The position numbers were made by a program, and so were the translations under genes. From positions 558,001 to 622,000 of the forward strand of contig NZ_SETE01000002.1 in assembly GCF_004152935.1 (NCBI RefSeq): a DNA stretch of 64,000 nucleotides, read 5' to 3'. The notes below the pieces were generated by a model that had not been told where the DNA came from, did no database searches, and saw nothing but the letters and a program-made list of their open reading frames with translations. Source of the DNA: Brumimicrobium glaciale. Its GTDB lineage: Bacteria; Bacteroidota; Bacteroidia; Flavobacteriales_D; Crocinitomicaceae. This document shows positions 9,129 to 18,709 of this stretch, piece after piece. How positions within the stretch are numbered: the stretch's first letter is position 1; every line of letters starts with the position of its first letter.

Positions 9129-11237
9129 TTACACCCTCTTCAATCCTATCCTCTTCCGCTCCACATCCAACAATATAACCTCGACAACCACATGCTCATG
9201 CAGCTTAATATAATCCGCAGGATTCTCAACATATACATCCGCCATATTTGACTTATGAATTAAGCCATTCTCTTTGATTCCGATATTCACAAATGCACCG
9301 AAATTTGTCACATTCGTCACAATTCCATTCAGCACTTTGCCTACCGATAAATCACCAATCGTCTTGACCGTACTATCAAATTCCAGTACCTCAACTTTCT
9401 TTCTTGGATCTCTTCCTGGCTTTTTTAATTCTTTAATAATGTCTTCAAATGTAAAAGCATCTATATAAGGAAAGTCTTTTTGATTCAAACCATTCAACAC
9501 TTCTGCATTTCCAATTAAAGCAGAAACAGTCATTTTTAATTGCTTGGCCATTTTCTCAATCGCTGGATAAGTTTCTGGATGAACAGCCGAATTGTCTAAC
9601 GGATTTTTACCATCCAAAATTCTTAAAAATCCAGCACATTGTTCGAAGGCTTTTTCACCTAGTCTTTTGACTTTCTTTAATTCTAGTCGAGATTTAATTC
9701 CGTTATTTTCTCGTCGGTATTCAACAATATTTTCTGCTAGCTGTGGCCCTAATCCAGAAACGTAACTCATTAAATAGGGTGATGCGGTATTGAGGTTCAC
9801 TCCTACTTCGTTTACACAAGAAATTACAACATCATCTAAACTTTCTTTGAGGAGTTTTTGGTCTACTTCATGCTGATATTGACCAACTCCAATCGATTTT
9901 GGGTCAATTTTCACCAATTCTGCCAAAGGATCCATTAATCTTCTACCAATAGAAACCGAACCTCTTACTGTGACATCATAATCAGGGAATTCTTGTCGGG
10001 CAATTGCACTTGCACTGTAAACGGACGCTCCATCTTCAGAAACTACAAAAATCGCAACTTCAGTTTTGAATTTTATTTGTTTCACCATGAATTCTGTTTC
10101 CCTACTTGCAGTTCCATTCCCAATGGCAATTGCGTCAATTTTATACTTTTCAGTCAATTCTAAAATCTTATTTTTCGCTTTTTCTAATTCATTTTGTGGT
10201 GCGTGAGGGTAAATATTAACGTTCTCTAATAATTCTCCTGCTTCATCCAAACACACAACTTTACAACCCGAGCGAAACCCTGGATCGATAGCTAGAATTC
10301 TTTTCTTTCCTAAAGCTGGTGCTAATAAAAGCTGTCTTAGGTTTTCAGAAAATACATCAATTGCCGTTTTATCTGCTTCTTTTTTCTTCTCTGATAAAGC
10401 TTCATTTTCCAATGCTGGATGCAACAATCGTTTGTATGCATCGTGATAAGCCATTTCGATTTGCTCATTCATTGGAGAATTGTTCTTCACATAAAGTCGA
10501 TTCATGAAATCAAAAATATAGTCTTCATCTACCACAACTTTCATTCTCAAAAAGCCTTCATTGTTCGCCCTGTAAATTGCTAGAAAACGATAAGATGGAC
10601 ATTTTTTTAAAGACGAAGAATAGTCAAAATAATCACGGTATTTCTCTGCTTCTTTCGCTTTTGATTTCACCACTTTTGAAGTCAGTAAACTTTGATTTTC
10701 GTAAGACTTTCTCAATCGACTTCTGACCACACTATTTTCATTGATCCATTCAGCGATAATGTCTCTTGCTCCAGCTAATGCATCTTCAGCGTTTTTCACT
10801 TCTCCTTTTACAAAATTTTTAGCTGCAGCTTGTGGGGATTGATTTCCTTGCGACATGATGATTTTTGCCAAGCCTTCTAAACCTAACAGTCTGGCAGATT
10901 CAGCTCTGGTTTTTCGTTTTTTCTTGAACGGCAAATAAAGATCTTCTAATTCATTGATATTAAAACAGCCGCTGATTTTCTTCTTCAATTCATCCGTCAA
11001 TTCACCTTGCTCATCAATGGCTTTTAAAATCGTTTCTTGACGTTGAGAAATCTGCTTGTATTTATCGGCAACATCTCGAATTTCTGCAATCTGAACCTCA
11101 TCGAGTCCGCCAGTCGCTTCTTTTCTATAGCGTGAAATAAACGGAATTGTTCCTCCTTCATTCAGCAATTTTAGAGTTGCTTCAATGTTTTTATCTTTGA
11201 TTTGTGTTTCCCCAACGATGTAACTTAGTTCTGTCAT
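9129..11237 (-). CDS. tex: Tex, RNA-binding transcription accessory protein
   Basis: A 702-residue Tex protein. The N-terminal helical region has SRYRKEATGGLDEVQIAEIR (about 36-55). The YqgF-like RNase H fold begins around ILAIDPGFRSGCKV (about 314), the helix-hairpin-helix part includes NTASPYLMSYVSGLGPQLAE (about 480), and the C-terminal S1 domain spans about 627-702 (VGKVLNGIVTNVTNFGAFVN). Tex binds nucleic acid and associates with transcription; in Gram-positive bacteria the homologue helps rescue stalled ribosomes. Length is normal for Bacteroidota. It is monocistronic. A degenerate copy of its 3' end lies at 5408-5525. Confidence 0.95.
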   Translation of the reverse strand: MTELSYIVGETQIKDKNIEATLKLLNEGGTIPFISRYRKEATGGLDEVQIAEIRDVADKYKQISQRQETILKAIDEQGELTDELKKKISGCFNINELEDLYLPFKKKRKTRAESARLLGLEGLAKIIMSQGNQSPQAAAKNFVKGEVKNAEDALAGARDIIAEWINENSVVRSRLRKSYENQSLLTSKVVKSKAKEAEKYRDYFDYSSSLKKCPSYRFLAIYRANNEGFLRMKVVVDEDYIFDFMNRLYVKNNSPMNEQIEMAYHDAYKRLLHPALENEALSEKKKEADKTAIDVFSENLRQLLLAPALGKKRILAIDPGFRSGCKVVCLDEAGELLENVNIYPHAPQNELEKAKNKILELTEKYKIDAIAIGNGTASRETEFMVKQIKFKTEVAIFVVSEDGASVYSASAIARQEFPDYDVTVRGSVSIGRRLMDPLAELVKIDPKSIGVGQYQHEVDQKLLKESLDDVVISCVNEVGVNLNTASPYLMSYVSGLGPQLAENIVEYRRENNGIKSRLELKKVKRLGEKAFEQCAGFLRILDGKNPLDNSAVHPETYPAIEKMAKQLKMTVSALIGNAEVLNGLNQKDFPYIDAFTFEDIIKELKKPGRDPRKKVEVLEFDSTVKTIGDLSVGKVLNGIVTNVTNFGAFVNIGIKENGLIHKSNMADVYVENPADYIKLHEHVVVEVILLDVERKRIGLKRV

Positions 11238-11327
11238 TTATCCATTTTTAAGAAGGCTAAATTTAGTAAATTCAATGAGTGAAATGGAGATAAACACCAG
11301 TTAATGTTATATTGAATTAGGATGGTT

Positions 11328-11520
11328 AGTTGCGCTGTATTGGAACGCGGATGACGCGGATCTTCGAACGCAGATTATCGCAGATTTTTTTTTTAATTTG
11401 TTAATTTGAATATCGACTTTTATTAAATGAAGATGACTAATTCGAAGCACCTCTCCCTTTGAAGAGCCTGTCCCGAAAGAATCGGGAGAGATACCGAGGG
11501 AGGACTTTTTAATCATTTCA
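11328..11520. repeat. Degenerate dispersed repeats upstream of the dehydrogenase gene
   Basis: Contains the ACGCGGAT-type repeat (11343-11385), related to 15134-15262 and to parts of 61067-61472. It also has a small hairpin TCCCGA-AAGAA-TCGGGA (11471-11487) lying within an AGGGAGAG-like repeat. No gene was seen in this 374-bp gap. Confidence 0.6.
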
Positions 11521-11611
11521 TGATATGGATAAATTATTACAATACCCTCATAATAGAATTAAACTTTTTATATTTAAGTTTGTTAGATTGAACAGACTTA
11601 AAACAAACAAT

Positions 11612-12859
11612 ATGAAGATCATTTACACCACAATACTCTTGGCTGCAACCTTAACATCTTGCAGCAATGCGAATTCCACATCTGAAAAAATTCAGGTGGT
11701 CGCAAATCAGGAAATCAGTGATACCTTACCTCCTGTAGAAACCAAAAAAGGAAATGCGGATTATAAACCCGCTTTTGAGGGGCAAACAAGAATTGCTGGG
11801 GTAAAGACGACCACGCCTTATGAATTCAAAGTAATTACGGAATCTTTAAATGCGCCGTGGGGTGTTGTAGAACTTCCAGATGGTAGATTGTTAATCACTG
11901 AAACGGAAGGCGTAATGCGAATTGTAGACGCTTCGAGTGGGAAAGTGAGTGAAGAAATCACTGGAATTCCAGAAGTAGACGATCGTGGTCAAGGTGGATT
12001 ATTGGGTTTGACTTTATCTCCTGATTTTTCAAATGACAGAATGATATTTTGGGCTTTTACCGAAAAAGTAGATAAAGGAAACCATACAGCAATTGCGAAA
12101 GGAAAATTGTCAAAAGATGAAAAATCAATCGAAAATGCGCAAGTTATTTATCGCGCATCACCAACTTATGATGGGAAATTGCATTATGGAGGACGAGTAA
12201 TATTTGATAAAGAAGGAAATTTATTTGTAAGCATTGGAGAACGTTCAGACAAAGAAACACGAGTGAAATCTCAAGATTTGAGTACTTCATTTGGTAAGAT
12301 AGTTCATATCACAACCGAAGGAAAACCTGTTGCAGGAAATCCTTTTGAAGATCAAGCCGATGCACGTCCAGAAATTTACAGTTATGGTCACCGTAATCCT
12401 CAAGGATTGGCTTTCCACCCAGAAACAGGTGAATTGTGGTGCAACGAATTTGGCCCACGAGGTGGAGATGAATTAAATTTAATTAAATCAGGGAAAAACT
12501 ACGGTTGGCCAGTAATTACTTATGGAATTGAATATATCGGAACTAAAATTGGTGATCCTGTCATTCAGCAAAAAGAAGGAATGGAACAACCAGTTTACTA
12601 TTGGGATCCTGTACTTTCTCCAAGCGGAATGACTTTCTATAAAGGAAACAAAATTCCAGAATGGGAAAACAATCTTTTCCTTGGAGGATTAAACAGCAAT
12701 CACATTGCAAGATTGGTTATCGAAGGAAATAAAGTCGTTGGAGAAGAAAGAATTTTAGCGGACGAAGGAGAACGTTTTAGAGATATTACACAAGGGAAGA
12801 ATGGTGAATTGTATGTTGTTACTCAAGGTGGGAAGCTTTATTCAATTGATGGGAAATAA
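11612..12859 (+). CDS. PQQ-dependent sugar dehydrogenase-like lipoprotein (GSDH family)
   Basis: The protein is 415 residues from the ATG at 11612, which places a lipobox (LTSC) at the end of the signal peptide. The longer frame from 11525 lacks a sensible N-terminus. The domain is the six-bladed glucose/sorbosone dehydrogenase propeller: APWGVVELPDGRLLITETEG, GQGGLLGLTLSPDF, SYGHRNPQGLAFHPETGELW and GPRGGDELNLIKSGKNYGWP are the classic blades, including the catalytic-type histidine before RNPQGLA. Family members oxidise aldoses in the periplasm with PQQ. The substrate here is unknown. A strong terminator hairpin follows, so the gene is probably monocistronic. Confidence 0.88.
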   Translation: MKIIYTTILLAATLTSCSNANSTSEKIQVVANQEISDTLPPVETKKGNADYKPAFEGQTRIAGVKTTTPYEFKVITESLNAPWGVVELPDGRLLITETEGVMRIVDASSGKVSEEITGIPEVDDRGQGGLLGLTLSPDFSNDRMIFWAFTEKVDKGNHTAIAKGKLSKDEKSIENAQVIYRASPTYDGKLHYGGRVIFDKEGNLFVSIGERSDKETRVKSQDLSTSFGKIVHITTEGKPVAGNPFEDQADARPEIYSYGHRNPQGLAFHPETGELWCNEFGPRGGDELNLIKSGKNYGWPVITYGIEYIGTKIGDPVIQQKEGMEQPVYYWDPVLSPSGMTFYKGNKIPEWENNLFLGGLNSNHIARLVIEGNKVVGEERILADEGERFRDITQGKNGELYVVTQGGKLYSIDGK

Positions 12860-12878
12860 TTTTTAATGTTTAATTATT

Positions 12879-12924
12879 AATGGTTAACGTCAAATTTACA
12901 ATTTAATACTTGACGTTAACCATT
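12879..12924 (+). terminator. Strong hairpin after the dehydrogenase gene
   Basis: A perfect 15-bp stem (AATGGTTAACGTCAA, 12879-12893, with its complement at 12910-12924) around a 16-nt loop, 20 bp after the stop codon. There is no long U-tract, so it may act as an RNA-stabilising 3' hairpin. Confidence 0.55.
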
Positions 12925-12963
12925 GATAAAACAAAGTTGTTTAGCTCTCCTTTTCCTCCCTTC

Positions 12964-13026
12964 ACCAACGGTAAAAAACTCTGCGACCTTTGCGATTCCT
13001 TTGCGGCTTCGCGGTTAATTTTTAAA
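12964..13026. repeat. TTTGCGACC-type dispersed repeat
   Basis: Ends in GCGGTTAATTTTT and contains several degenerate CTTTGCG words. A related copy lies at about 55046-55089, also directly upstream of a gene. It belongs to the same loose class as the CGCAGAG clusters at 32.4, 33.1 and 57.4 kb. Confidence 0.55.
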
Positions 13027-13038
13027 ATCTCACTTTAA

Positions 13039-15120
13039 ATGCACAAATTTCTTCCACTCACATTATCTATATTTTCATTTGCATTTCTTTTCGGACAAAA
13101 ACCAGACAGCGTTTCTAAGTCCCAAGAAATTGAATTCGAAGCAGTGGAAATCATTGCTTATTTCTCCAAACAACCTTTGTTGGGATTAACCTCATCAGCT
13201 CAGAATATTTCTTCTCGTCAAATTGAAATCCAACAGACCACGACTCTTTTACCAGCATTGAATACAGTTCCCGGAATTCGAATGGAAGAACGTTCTCCGG
13301 GAAGTTATCGATTGGCAATGCGTGGAAGTTTGATTCGTTCTCCTTTTGGGATTCGAAATACTAAGATTTATATGGATGAATTTCCTTTGACTGATGCTGG
13401 CGGAAATACATATTTGAATTTGTTAGATCCTGCTTCAATTTCTTCGATTCATGTTTTAAAAGGTCCAGATGGTTCACTTTATGGTGCTAATTCTGGTGGT
13501 GTAATTCGAATTCAACCCAAAGGATTTGATGTCAATAAAAACCAAGGTTCATTGTTATTAGGCGGAGGCTCTTTCGGATTATTTCAAGAGCAACTTTCCA
13601 TTCAGCGAAAAGTAAATGATAAATATTCATTTTCAGTTGATCAATCTTTTACACGTTCAGATGGTTATCGTGAGAATTCAGCATTGGATAAAAAGACTTT
13701 CCAAACGGCTCATAATTTGCAATATTCAAAGCATAATGAATTGCGGATTTTGGCTTTGTATTCTGATTTACATTATGAAACTCCAGGGGGATTAACAGAG
13801 TTTCAATTCAAAGAAAATCCAACAATGGCCCGTCCAGCTGGTGGGCCAAATCCATCTGCAAGCGAACAAAATGCGGGGATTTATAACAAAACTTTTTTCG
13901 GAGGAATTGCGCATGATGCCCAAATTACCAAAAATCTCTCTCATACAATTAGCATTTTTGGTTCACATACTGAATTTGAAAATCCTTTCATTACGAATTA
14001 TGAATTTAGAACAGAGAAAAATCTAGGATTACGCACCTACCTTTCTTATAAAGACACAATCAAAGAAAATATTCAATGGCAAATGCAATTGGGTTTTGAA
14101 GGTCAAAAAGGATGGAACGAAATTGAGAATTATGATAACAATCAAGGAGTAAAAGGTAATCCACAAGCAAAAGACAATTTAGACAATTCACAAGGAAGTT
14201 ACTTCTATCGTGCAATGGCCAACCTATACAAACGTTGGACAATTGAAGCTTCGGTTGGCTTGAATCAAGCTAAAATCAATTACAATACGCTTTTTCCAAT
14301 AGCCCAAAATTCAAGTGGAGCAATCAATTTCGGGAATATTTTAATGCCTAGAGTTGCGACTTCTTATTTAATTACAAAAACGTTGGCTGTTCGAGGAAGC
14401 ATCTCAAAAGGGTATTCTCCACCCACAATTGCTGAAGTTCGTTCTTCCAATAATACCATCAACACAGAATTAAAACCTGAAACAGGGATCAATTATGAAG
14501 TTGGAATGCGCTGGGAAACTTCCAACAGAAGATTTATTGCGGATGTGAGTTTATACAATTACAAAATGAACAATGGAATTGTAAGGCAAATCAACGAAGA
14601 TGGAGCTGACTTTTATGTGAATGCAGGAGAAATCAATCAACAAGGAATTGAAGCTTCGGTTTGGGCGTTTATTTTGAAGCCGAATTCTAGTCGATTTATC
14701 CGAAAGTTGAATTTACAATCTGCTGCTACATTTAATTATTATCGTTTTGGAAAATATCAGGTTAAAGAAAATGACTTTTCTCAAAACAAGGTAACTGCGG
14801 TTCCTGATTGGGTATTATCAAACACATTGACCATCACTTTCCCAAAAAGGTTTGGATTAAATATTTCTCATAATTATACTTCATCAATGCCTTTGAATGA
14901 TGCAAACACTGTCTTTTCAGAAGAATTTCATTTGGTGCAGTTAAAAGGAACATGGAATTGGAAAATATCTTCAAAATTAGAAATCCAATTTTTCGCAGGA
15001 ATAGATAATTTAATGAACGAAAAATACAGTTTAGGAAATGATATCAATGCTTTTGGAAATCGCTATTTTAATCCAGCGGCGAGTAGAAATTACTTTGGAG
15101 GTGTGAAGTTGGGGTTTTAG
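13039..15120 (+). CDS. TonB-dependent outer membrane receptor
   Basis: A 693-residue receptor with signal peptide (cut near FLFGQ). The plug domain spans about 55-165 (LLPALNTVPGIRMEERSPGS, MRGS, VLKGPDGSLYGANSGGVIRI), followed by a 22-strand-type barrel. The TonB-dependent C-terminal motif (FFAGIDNLMNEKYSLGNDIN) and the terminal aromatic F are present. It resembles siderophore or ferric-complex receptors of the FecA/FhuA kind, but no ligand can be assigned. No carboxypeptidase-like N-terminal extension or SusD partner is present. It is not clearly linked to an operon; repeats lie on both sides. Confidence 0.92.
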   Translation: MHKFLPLTLSIFSFAFLFGQKPDSVSKSQEIEFEAVEIIAYFSKQPLLGLTSSAQNISSRQIEIQQTTTLLPALNTVPGIRMEERSPGSYRLAMRGSLIRSPFGIRNTKIYMDEFPLTDAGGNTYLNLLDPASISSIHVLKGPDGSLYGANSGGVIRIQPKGFDVNKNQGSLLLGGGSFGLFQEQLSIQRKVNDKYSFSVDQSFTRSDGYRENSALDKKTFQTAHNLQYSKHNELRILALYSDLHYETPGGLTEFQFKENPTMARPAGGPNPSASEQNAGIYNKTFFGGIAHDAQITKNLSHTISIFGSHTEFENPFITNYEFRTEKNLGLRTYLSYKDTIKENIQWQMQLGFEGQKGWNEIENYDNNQGVKGNPQAKDNLDNSQGSYFYRAMANLYKRWTIEASVGLNQAKINYNTLFPIAQNSSGAINFGNILMPRVATSYLITKTLAVRGSISKGYSPPTIAEVRSSNNTINTELKPETGINYEVGMRWETSNRRFIADVSLYNYKMNNGIVRQINEDGADFYVNAGEINQQGIEASVWAFILKPNSSRFIRKLNLQSAATFNYYRFGKYQVKENDFSQNKVTAVPDWVLSNTLTITFPKRFGLNISHNYTSSMPLNDANTVFSEEFHLVQLKGTWNWKISSKLEIQFFAGIDNLMNEKYSLGNDINAFGNRYFNPAASRNYFGGVKLGF

Positions 15121-15133
15121 GGAATTTGCGCTT

Positions 15134-15262
15134 TAATGGAACACGGATGACGCGGATCTCCGAACGCGGATTTAACGCAGATTTTTTACTTGATTCTTAA
15201 GATCCGTGAAAATCCACGTTGCTTCTAGAAGTATCCGCGTCATCCGCGTTCCAATGAACCCT
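15134..15262. repeat. Inverted pair of ACGCGGAT-type repeats
   Basis: The left arm GGAACACGGATGACGCGGAT (about 15139) and the right arm ATCCGCGTCATCCGCGTTCC face each other about 80 bp apart and could form a long imperfect stem. The same words occur at 11343 and at 61067-61472. Confidence 0.7.
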
Positions 15263-15299
15263 GCGCCTAAGCTGAATTATCACGCATTGAAAATTGAAG

Positions 15300-15353
15300 T
15301 ATAATGCACTTTCGTGCCGTTTAAAGAATAAATCTTACAAATAGTGCATTATA
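15300..15353. promoter_or_regulatory. Spaced inverted repeat upstream of the CoA-transferase gene
   Basis: TATAATGCACT (15300-15310) and AGTGCATTATA (15343-15353) are 11-bp perfect inverted repeats separated by 32 nt, ending about 49 bp before the start codon. A promoter-like TATCTTTA lies just downstream at about 15372. It may be an operator pair; no regulator is identifiable. Confidence 0.35.
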
Positions 15354-15401
15354 ATACAATCCATAATTAACTATCTTTACAAATAAGAAAAGCGAATTTC
15401 A

Positions 15402-16481
15402 ATGTCTACACAATCTATTTTCAAAAACCTTAAAGTAATTGATTTATCAACAGTTTTGGCAGGTCCATCAGTTGGTTCATTTTTCGCTGAATTGGGTGCT
15501 GATGTCATTAAGGTTGAAAATCCTGTATATCCAGATATTACCCGTTCTTGGAAATTACCAATGGAAAATCAATCAAGTTCTGTTTCCGCTTATTTTTCGA
15601 GTATCAATTACAAGAAAACTTATCAGCAACTGAATTTAAAATTAGAATCTGACAGAGAAAAGCTTTATGAATTGGTAAAGACTGCTGATATTCTATTGAT
15701 GAATTTCAAATTTGGAGATCAAGAGAAATTAAAGATTACGGATGAAATTCTTCGTGAATTCAATTCTCAATTAATCATCGGGAAAATCAATGGATATGGT
15801 GATAAAAGTGATCGTGTCGCTTATGATTTAATCTTACAAGCAGAATCTGGAATTATGTCTATGAACGGAACTCCAGAAAGTGGTCCTGTAAAAATGCCTG
15901 TTGCTTTTATAGATGTTTTAGCAGCTCATCATTTAAAAGAAGGGCTTTTGATTGAGTTAATTTCCAAAAAAAGCAATGAGAATTACAAAGGAAAAAGTGT
16001 GACGGTTTCACTTTACGAAGCTGCTGTAAGTTCTTTGGCAAATCAAGCTTCGAATTATTTAATGAATAATGCTGTTCCACAAAGAATTGGTTCTTTACAT
16101 CCTAATATCGCTCCTTATGGCGAGCTTTTCAACACTTCAGATGACAGAACAATAACTTTTGCAATTGGAAGTAATACGCATTTCAGTAAGCTGTGTGACT
16201 ATTTGAATTTATCAGCATTAGCAATGAACAACCGCTATTCTACTGTTCAGGAAAGAGTAAAAAACAGAACTGAATTATTTGAGTTATTGAAAGTAAAAGT
16301 GGTTGAACATTCAGCAGATGAAACTTTGGAATACATGAATGAACACTTTGTTCCTTGTGGAGAAATTAAGAATCTAAAAGCTGTTTTTGAGACTAATCTT
16401 GCTCAAGATTTAGTGAGAAGCGAGGTCATTGATGGAGTGGAAACTAAGCGTGTTACAGGGATTGCTTTTCGTTCCAAATAG
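15402..16481 (+). CDS. Class III CoA-transferase (CaiB/BaiF family)
   Basis: A 359-residue family III CoA-transferase. The N-terminus FKNLKVIDLSTVLAGPSVGS and LGADVIKVENP are diagnostic, as are the mid-protein ADILLMNFKFGDQEKL and SVYDLILQAESGIMSMNGTP-like segment with the family's conserved aspartate region. The protein transfers CoA between carboxylic acids, acting in the cytosol, but the acid is not predictable. It is slightly shorter than the 380-400 residue norm. The gene is isolated on both sides, with an inverted repeat upstream, so no pathway context helps. Confidence 0.88.
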   Translation: MSTQSIFKNLKVIDLSTVLAGPSVGSFFAELGADVIKVENPVYPDITRSWKLPMENQSSSVSAYFSSINYKKTYQQLNLKLESDREKLYELVKTADILLMNFKFGDQEKLKITDEILREFNSQLIIGKINGYGDKSDRVAYDLILQAESGIMSMNGTPESGPVKMPVAFIDVLAAHHLKEGLLIELISKKSNENYKGKSVTVSLYEAAVSSLANQASNYLMNNAVPQRIGSLHPNIAPYGELFNTSDDRTITFAIGSNTHFSKLCDYLNLSALAMNNRYSTVQERVKNRTELFELLKVKVVEHSADETLEYMNEHFVPCGEIKNLKAVFETNLAQDLVRSEVIDGVETKRVTGIAFRSK

Positions 16482-16852
16482 TAACTGGCTTCCGTAATTA
16501 GACAAGCTCTATAACTCTTCGTTCTAAAACCTTCAAAATATGCTAACTTCAAATAATAATATAAAATTTTAGTCTCTAAAAACGAGTGACTACTTTTTAA
16601 TACAATTTACAACTTGAGATATACATACTTTTAAGAAAGAAGAACATGTAAATCATTCAAAATCTTTTGATGACTTAAAAATAATTGTATATTTGATCAA
16701 TCAAAAAAACCAATTAAATATATTTGTTACACATTTTTTTATTTCGTGTTAAAAACAAAATATTAGCTAAACAAAAAACTACTTAAATATATCCCATTTT
16801 TAAAATAGTTAAAAAAGCATCAATGCTTTAAAAATGAATTCAGTCTACAAAT
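16482..16852. other. AT-rich intergenic region, nothing recognised
   Basis: About 370 bp with no plausible gene, repeat or strong hairpin on either strand. It presumably contains the nagB promoter, but no clear TAnnTTTG box was found close to the nagB start. Confidence 0.5.
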
Positions 16853-17629
16853 ATGTCTAACAATTATAGCAAACATACATTACTTAAAAGCCCAACATTA
16901 TTTTCTAATGCTGTGCAAGCCTCACTTTACACAGCGAAACAGATAGCTGAACTTATTCTTGAAAAACAAAAACAGGGTTTACCAGCAGTTTTGGGATTAG
17001 CGACTGGAAACACACCTAAAAAAGTTTATAAAGAATTGATCCGTTTGCATCAATATGAAGGCTTGAGTTTTCACAATGTCGTTAGCTTCAATCTTGATGA
17101 GTATTACCCAATTGGCTCAGAAAACGATCAGAGCTATACTTACTTTATGAATCAGAATTTATTTAGTTATATAGATATCCAACCCAAAAATATTCACGTA
17201 CCACATACAGATTCTTCACCAGATCAAATAACACAATACTGTCTAGATTATGAATCTAAAATAGCCGGTTTTGGTGGTATAGATTTGCAATTATTAGGAA
17301 TTGGTCGCAATGGTCACATCGGTTTTAATGAACCTGGTTCTAGCTTTGATTCTACAACACGCTTGGTAAATTTAGACTCCATTACAAGAGAAGATGCCAT
17401 AACAGATTTTGGGACGCTCAACAAAGTTCCTCATCAAGCGATAAGTATTGGTATTCATACCATAATACAAGCAAAAAAAATCTTATTACTCGCATTAGGA
17501 GAAAGAAAATCTGAGATCATTAATGAAGCCATAAACGGTGAAATATCTATCCAAGTTCCTGCTTCTATTCTTCAAACAATGCCACAAGTTGAGTATGTGC
17601 TAGATAATGAAGCGGCTAGATTGATATAG
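16853..17629 (+). CDS. nagB: Glucosamine-6-phosphate deaminase
   Basis: A 258-residue NagB that converts glucosamine-6-phosphate to fructose-6-phosphate and ammonia in the cytosol. Diagnostic motifs are LGLATGNTPKKVYKELIRLH (about 42-61), SFNLDEYYP with the catalytic-type aspartate (about 81), GIGRNGHIGFNEPGSSFDST (about 145-164) with the active-site His/Glu region, and the C-terminal VPASILQTMPQVEYVLDNEA. Length matches single-domain NagB (about 260). It stands alone, with a terminator downstream; no nagA or transporter is near, so it may serve amino-sugar turnover, not a dedicated catabolic operon. Confidence 0.94.
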   Translation: MSNNYSKHTLLKSPTLFSNAVQASLYTAKQIAELILEKQKQGLPAVLGLATGNTPKKVYKELIRLHQYEGLSFHNVVSFNLDEYYPIGSENDQSYTYFMNQNLFSYIDIQPKNIHVPHTDSSPDQITQYCLDYESKIAGFGGIDLQLLGIGRNGHIGFNEPGSSFDSTTRLVNLDSITREDAITDFGTLNKVPHQAISIGIHTIIQAKKILLLALGERKSEIINEAINGEISIQVPASILQTMPQVEYVLDNEAARLI

Positions 17630-17700
17630 ATTGAACAACAATTGACTGAAAGTACCATTGATTCGTACGAGAATAATATTCTATGAAAATCAAAAGATAT

Positions 17701-17740
17701 AGACAAAAGAGGTTAGACAATAGACCCTCTTTTTTGTCTT
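17701..17740 (+). terminator. Terminator after nagB
   Basis: AGACAAAAGAGG pairs with CCTCTTTTTTGTCT across a loop of about 13 nt, with the T-run inside and after the right arm, about 70 bp downstream of the stop codon. Confidence 0.65.
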
Positions 17741-17741
17741 T

Positions 17742-18119
17742 CTCACAAAACTAAGCACTTATTATCGAGACCCATACAAGCTAAGTCGAGACGAATTAAT
17801 CCCGATGGATTGTCAGGAACATAGTATTCCACCTCTTTTTGAGACCAATAAAATTATGCATTCAATTAAACATTATATTTTGATTGGGCTACAAAGATAG
17901 GTCGTTAATCACTAGTTTTAACGTTGTGTTTTTCAATAATTACAGCCGATAATCGCATCAATTATTTTTTTCAGAAGTTAAACTATATTAAAAAGGAAGA
18001 AGGGATTCCTCAGTTGTTAAAACCTAAGCTATTCTCAACTATCCGAATGACAGTACATAGGGAAGTCTTTTTAAATAATTACGACTTATTTTGGTAACCC
18101 AATATTTTCATAAAAATGA
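17742..18119. repeat. Intergenic region with degenerate dispersed repeat
   Basis: No gene was seen. The stretch from about 17995 (GAAGGGATTCCTC ... CCGAATGACAG) matches a repeat also present at 61182-61240 and, inverted, at 61345-61356. The rest is unremarkable AT-rich sequence. Confidence 0.5.
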
Positions 18120-18123
18120 CAAA

Positions 18124-18143
18124 GGGCGAAAATTAATTCGCCC
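18124..18143 (-). terminator. Terminator of the thioredoxin gene
   Basis: GGGCGAA and TTCGCCC form a 7-bp stem around AATTAA, about 30 bp downstream of the minus-strand stop codon, followed on that strand by a T-rich tract. Confidence 0.6.
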
Positions 18144-18172
18144 CTAAATTTATCGTCAATGAAAAAAATATA

Positions 18173-18607
18173 TTATTTCACAAAATCATTTACCTCTGAA
18201 AGAAGCTGCGTATCTCTTACTGCTCCTAGAATTCTTTTTTCAACTTTACCTTCTGCATTGATCAACATCATTGTTGGGTAGGCACGAACTTGATATCTTT
18301 TAGCAATTGCTGGACCTTCACCTTTTTCCATATCTATTTTGATATTGATGAAATTTTTATTGAATACTTCTCCAACTTTTTCATTTTTGAATGTCGTTCT
18401 GTCCATCATTTTACATGGTCCACACCACACTGCATAAGCATCTAGAAAAATTAATTTCTTTTCTTTTTTAGCTTTTTGAATTGCTTCCTCAAATGAAAGC
18501 GTTTCAAAATTAATTCCTGCTTCATCATTATTAGCAGGCGCCCAAACGAAAGAAGATGCAATTAATGCAAATACAATCGTAATAACACTTAGATATTTCA
18601 TATTCAT
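18173..18607 (-). CDS. Periplasmic thioredoxin-like protein
   Basis: A 144-residue protein with signal peptide (to about 24, SSFVWA) and one thioredoxin fold of the DUF255/thioredoxin_7 kind. The redox motif is WCGPCK (about 62-67), followed by the cis-proline segment VRAYPTMMLI (about 109-118). Either of two ATGs (18607 or 18601) could be used. It is likely a periplasmic disulfide reductase or cytochrome-maturation-type helper; the partner is unknown. The gene is monocistronic and divergent from menE; the shared 100-bp gap contains TAACTTTA, a weak -7 box reading towards this gene. Confidence 0.88.
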   Translation of the reverse strand: MNMKYLSVITIVFALIASSFVWAPANNDEAGINFETLSFEEAIQKAKKEKKLIFLDAYAVWCGPCKMMDRTTFKNEKVGEVFNKNFINIKIDMEKGEGPAIAKRYQVRAYPTMMLINAEGKVEKRILGAVRDTQLLSEVNDFVK

Positions 18608-18709
18608 ATTTTTATTATGCTAAAGTTACAAAACTAGATTTAAAATCAGCATATTTGGATTAATATTAAAACAACGTGATTCAAATTCCGTGCCCTTTAA
18701 ATAGATTGA

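Noticed and set aside
11525-11611. 29-residue N-terminal extension of the sugar dehydrogenase-like protein
   Set aside because: The ATG at 11612 gives a standard lipoprotein signal, while the extension would bury it.
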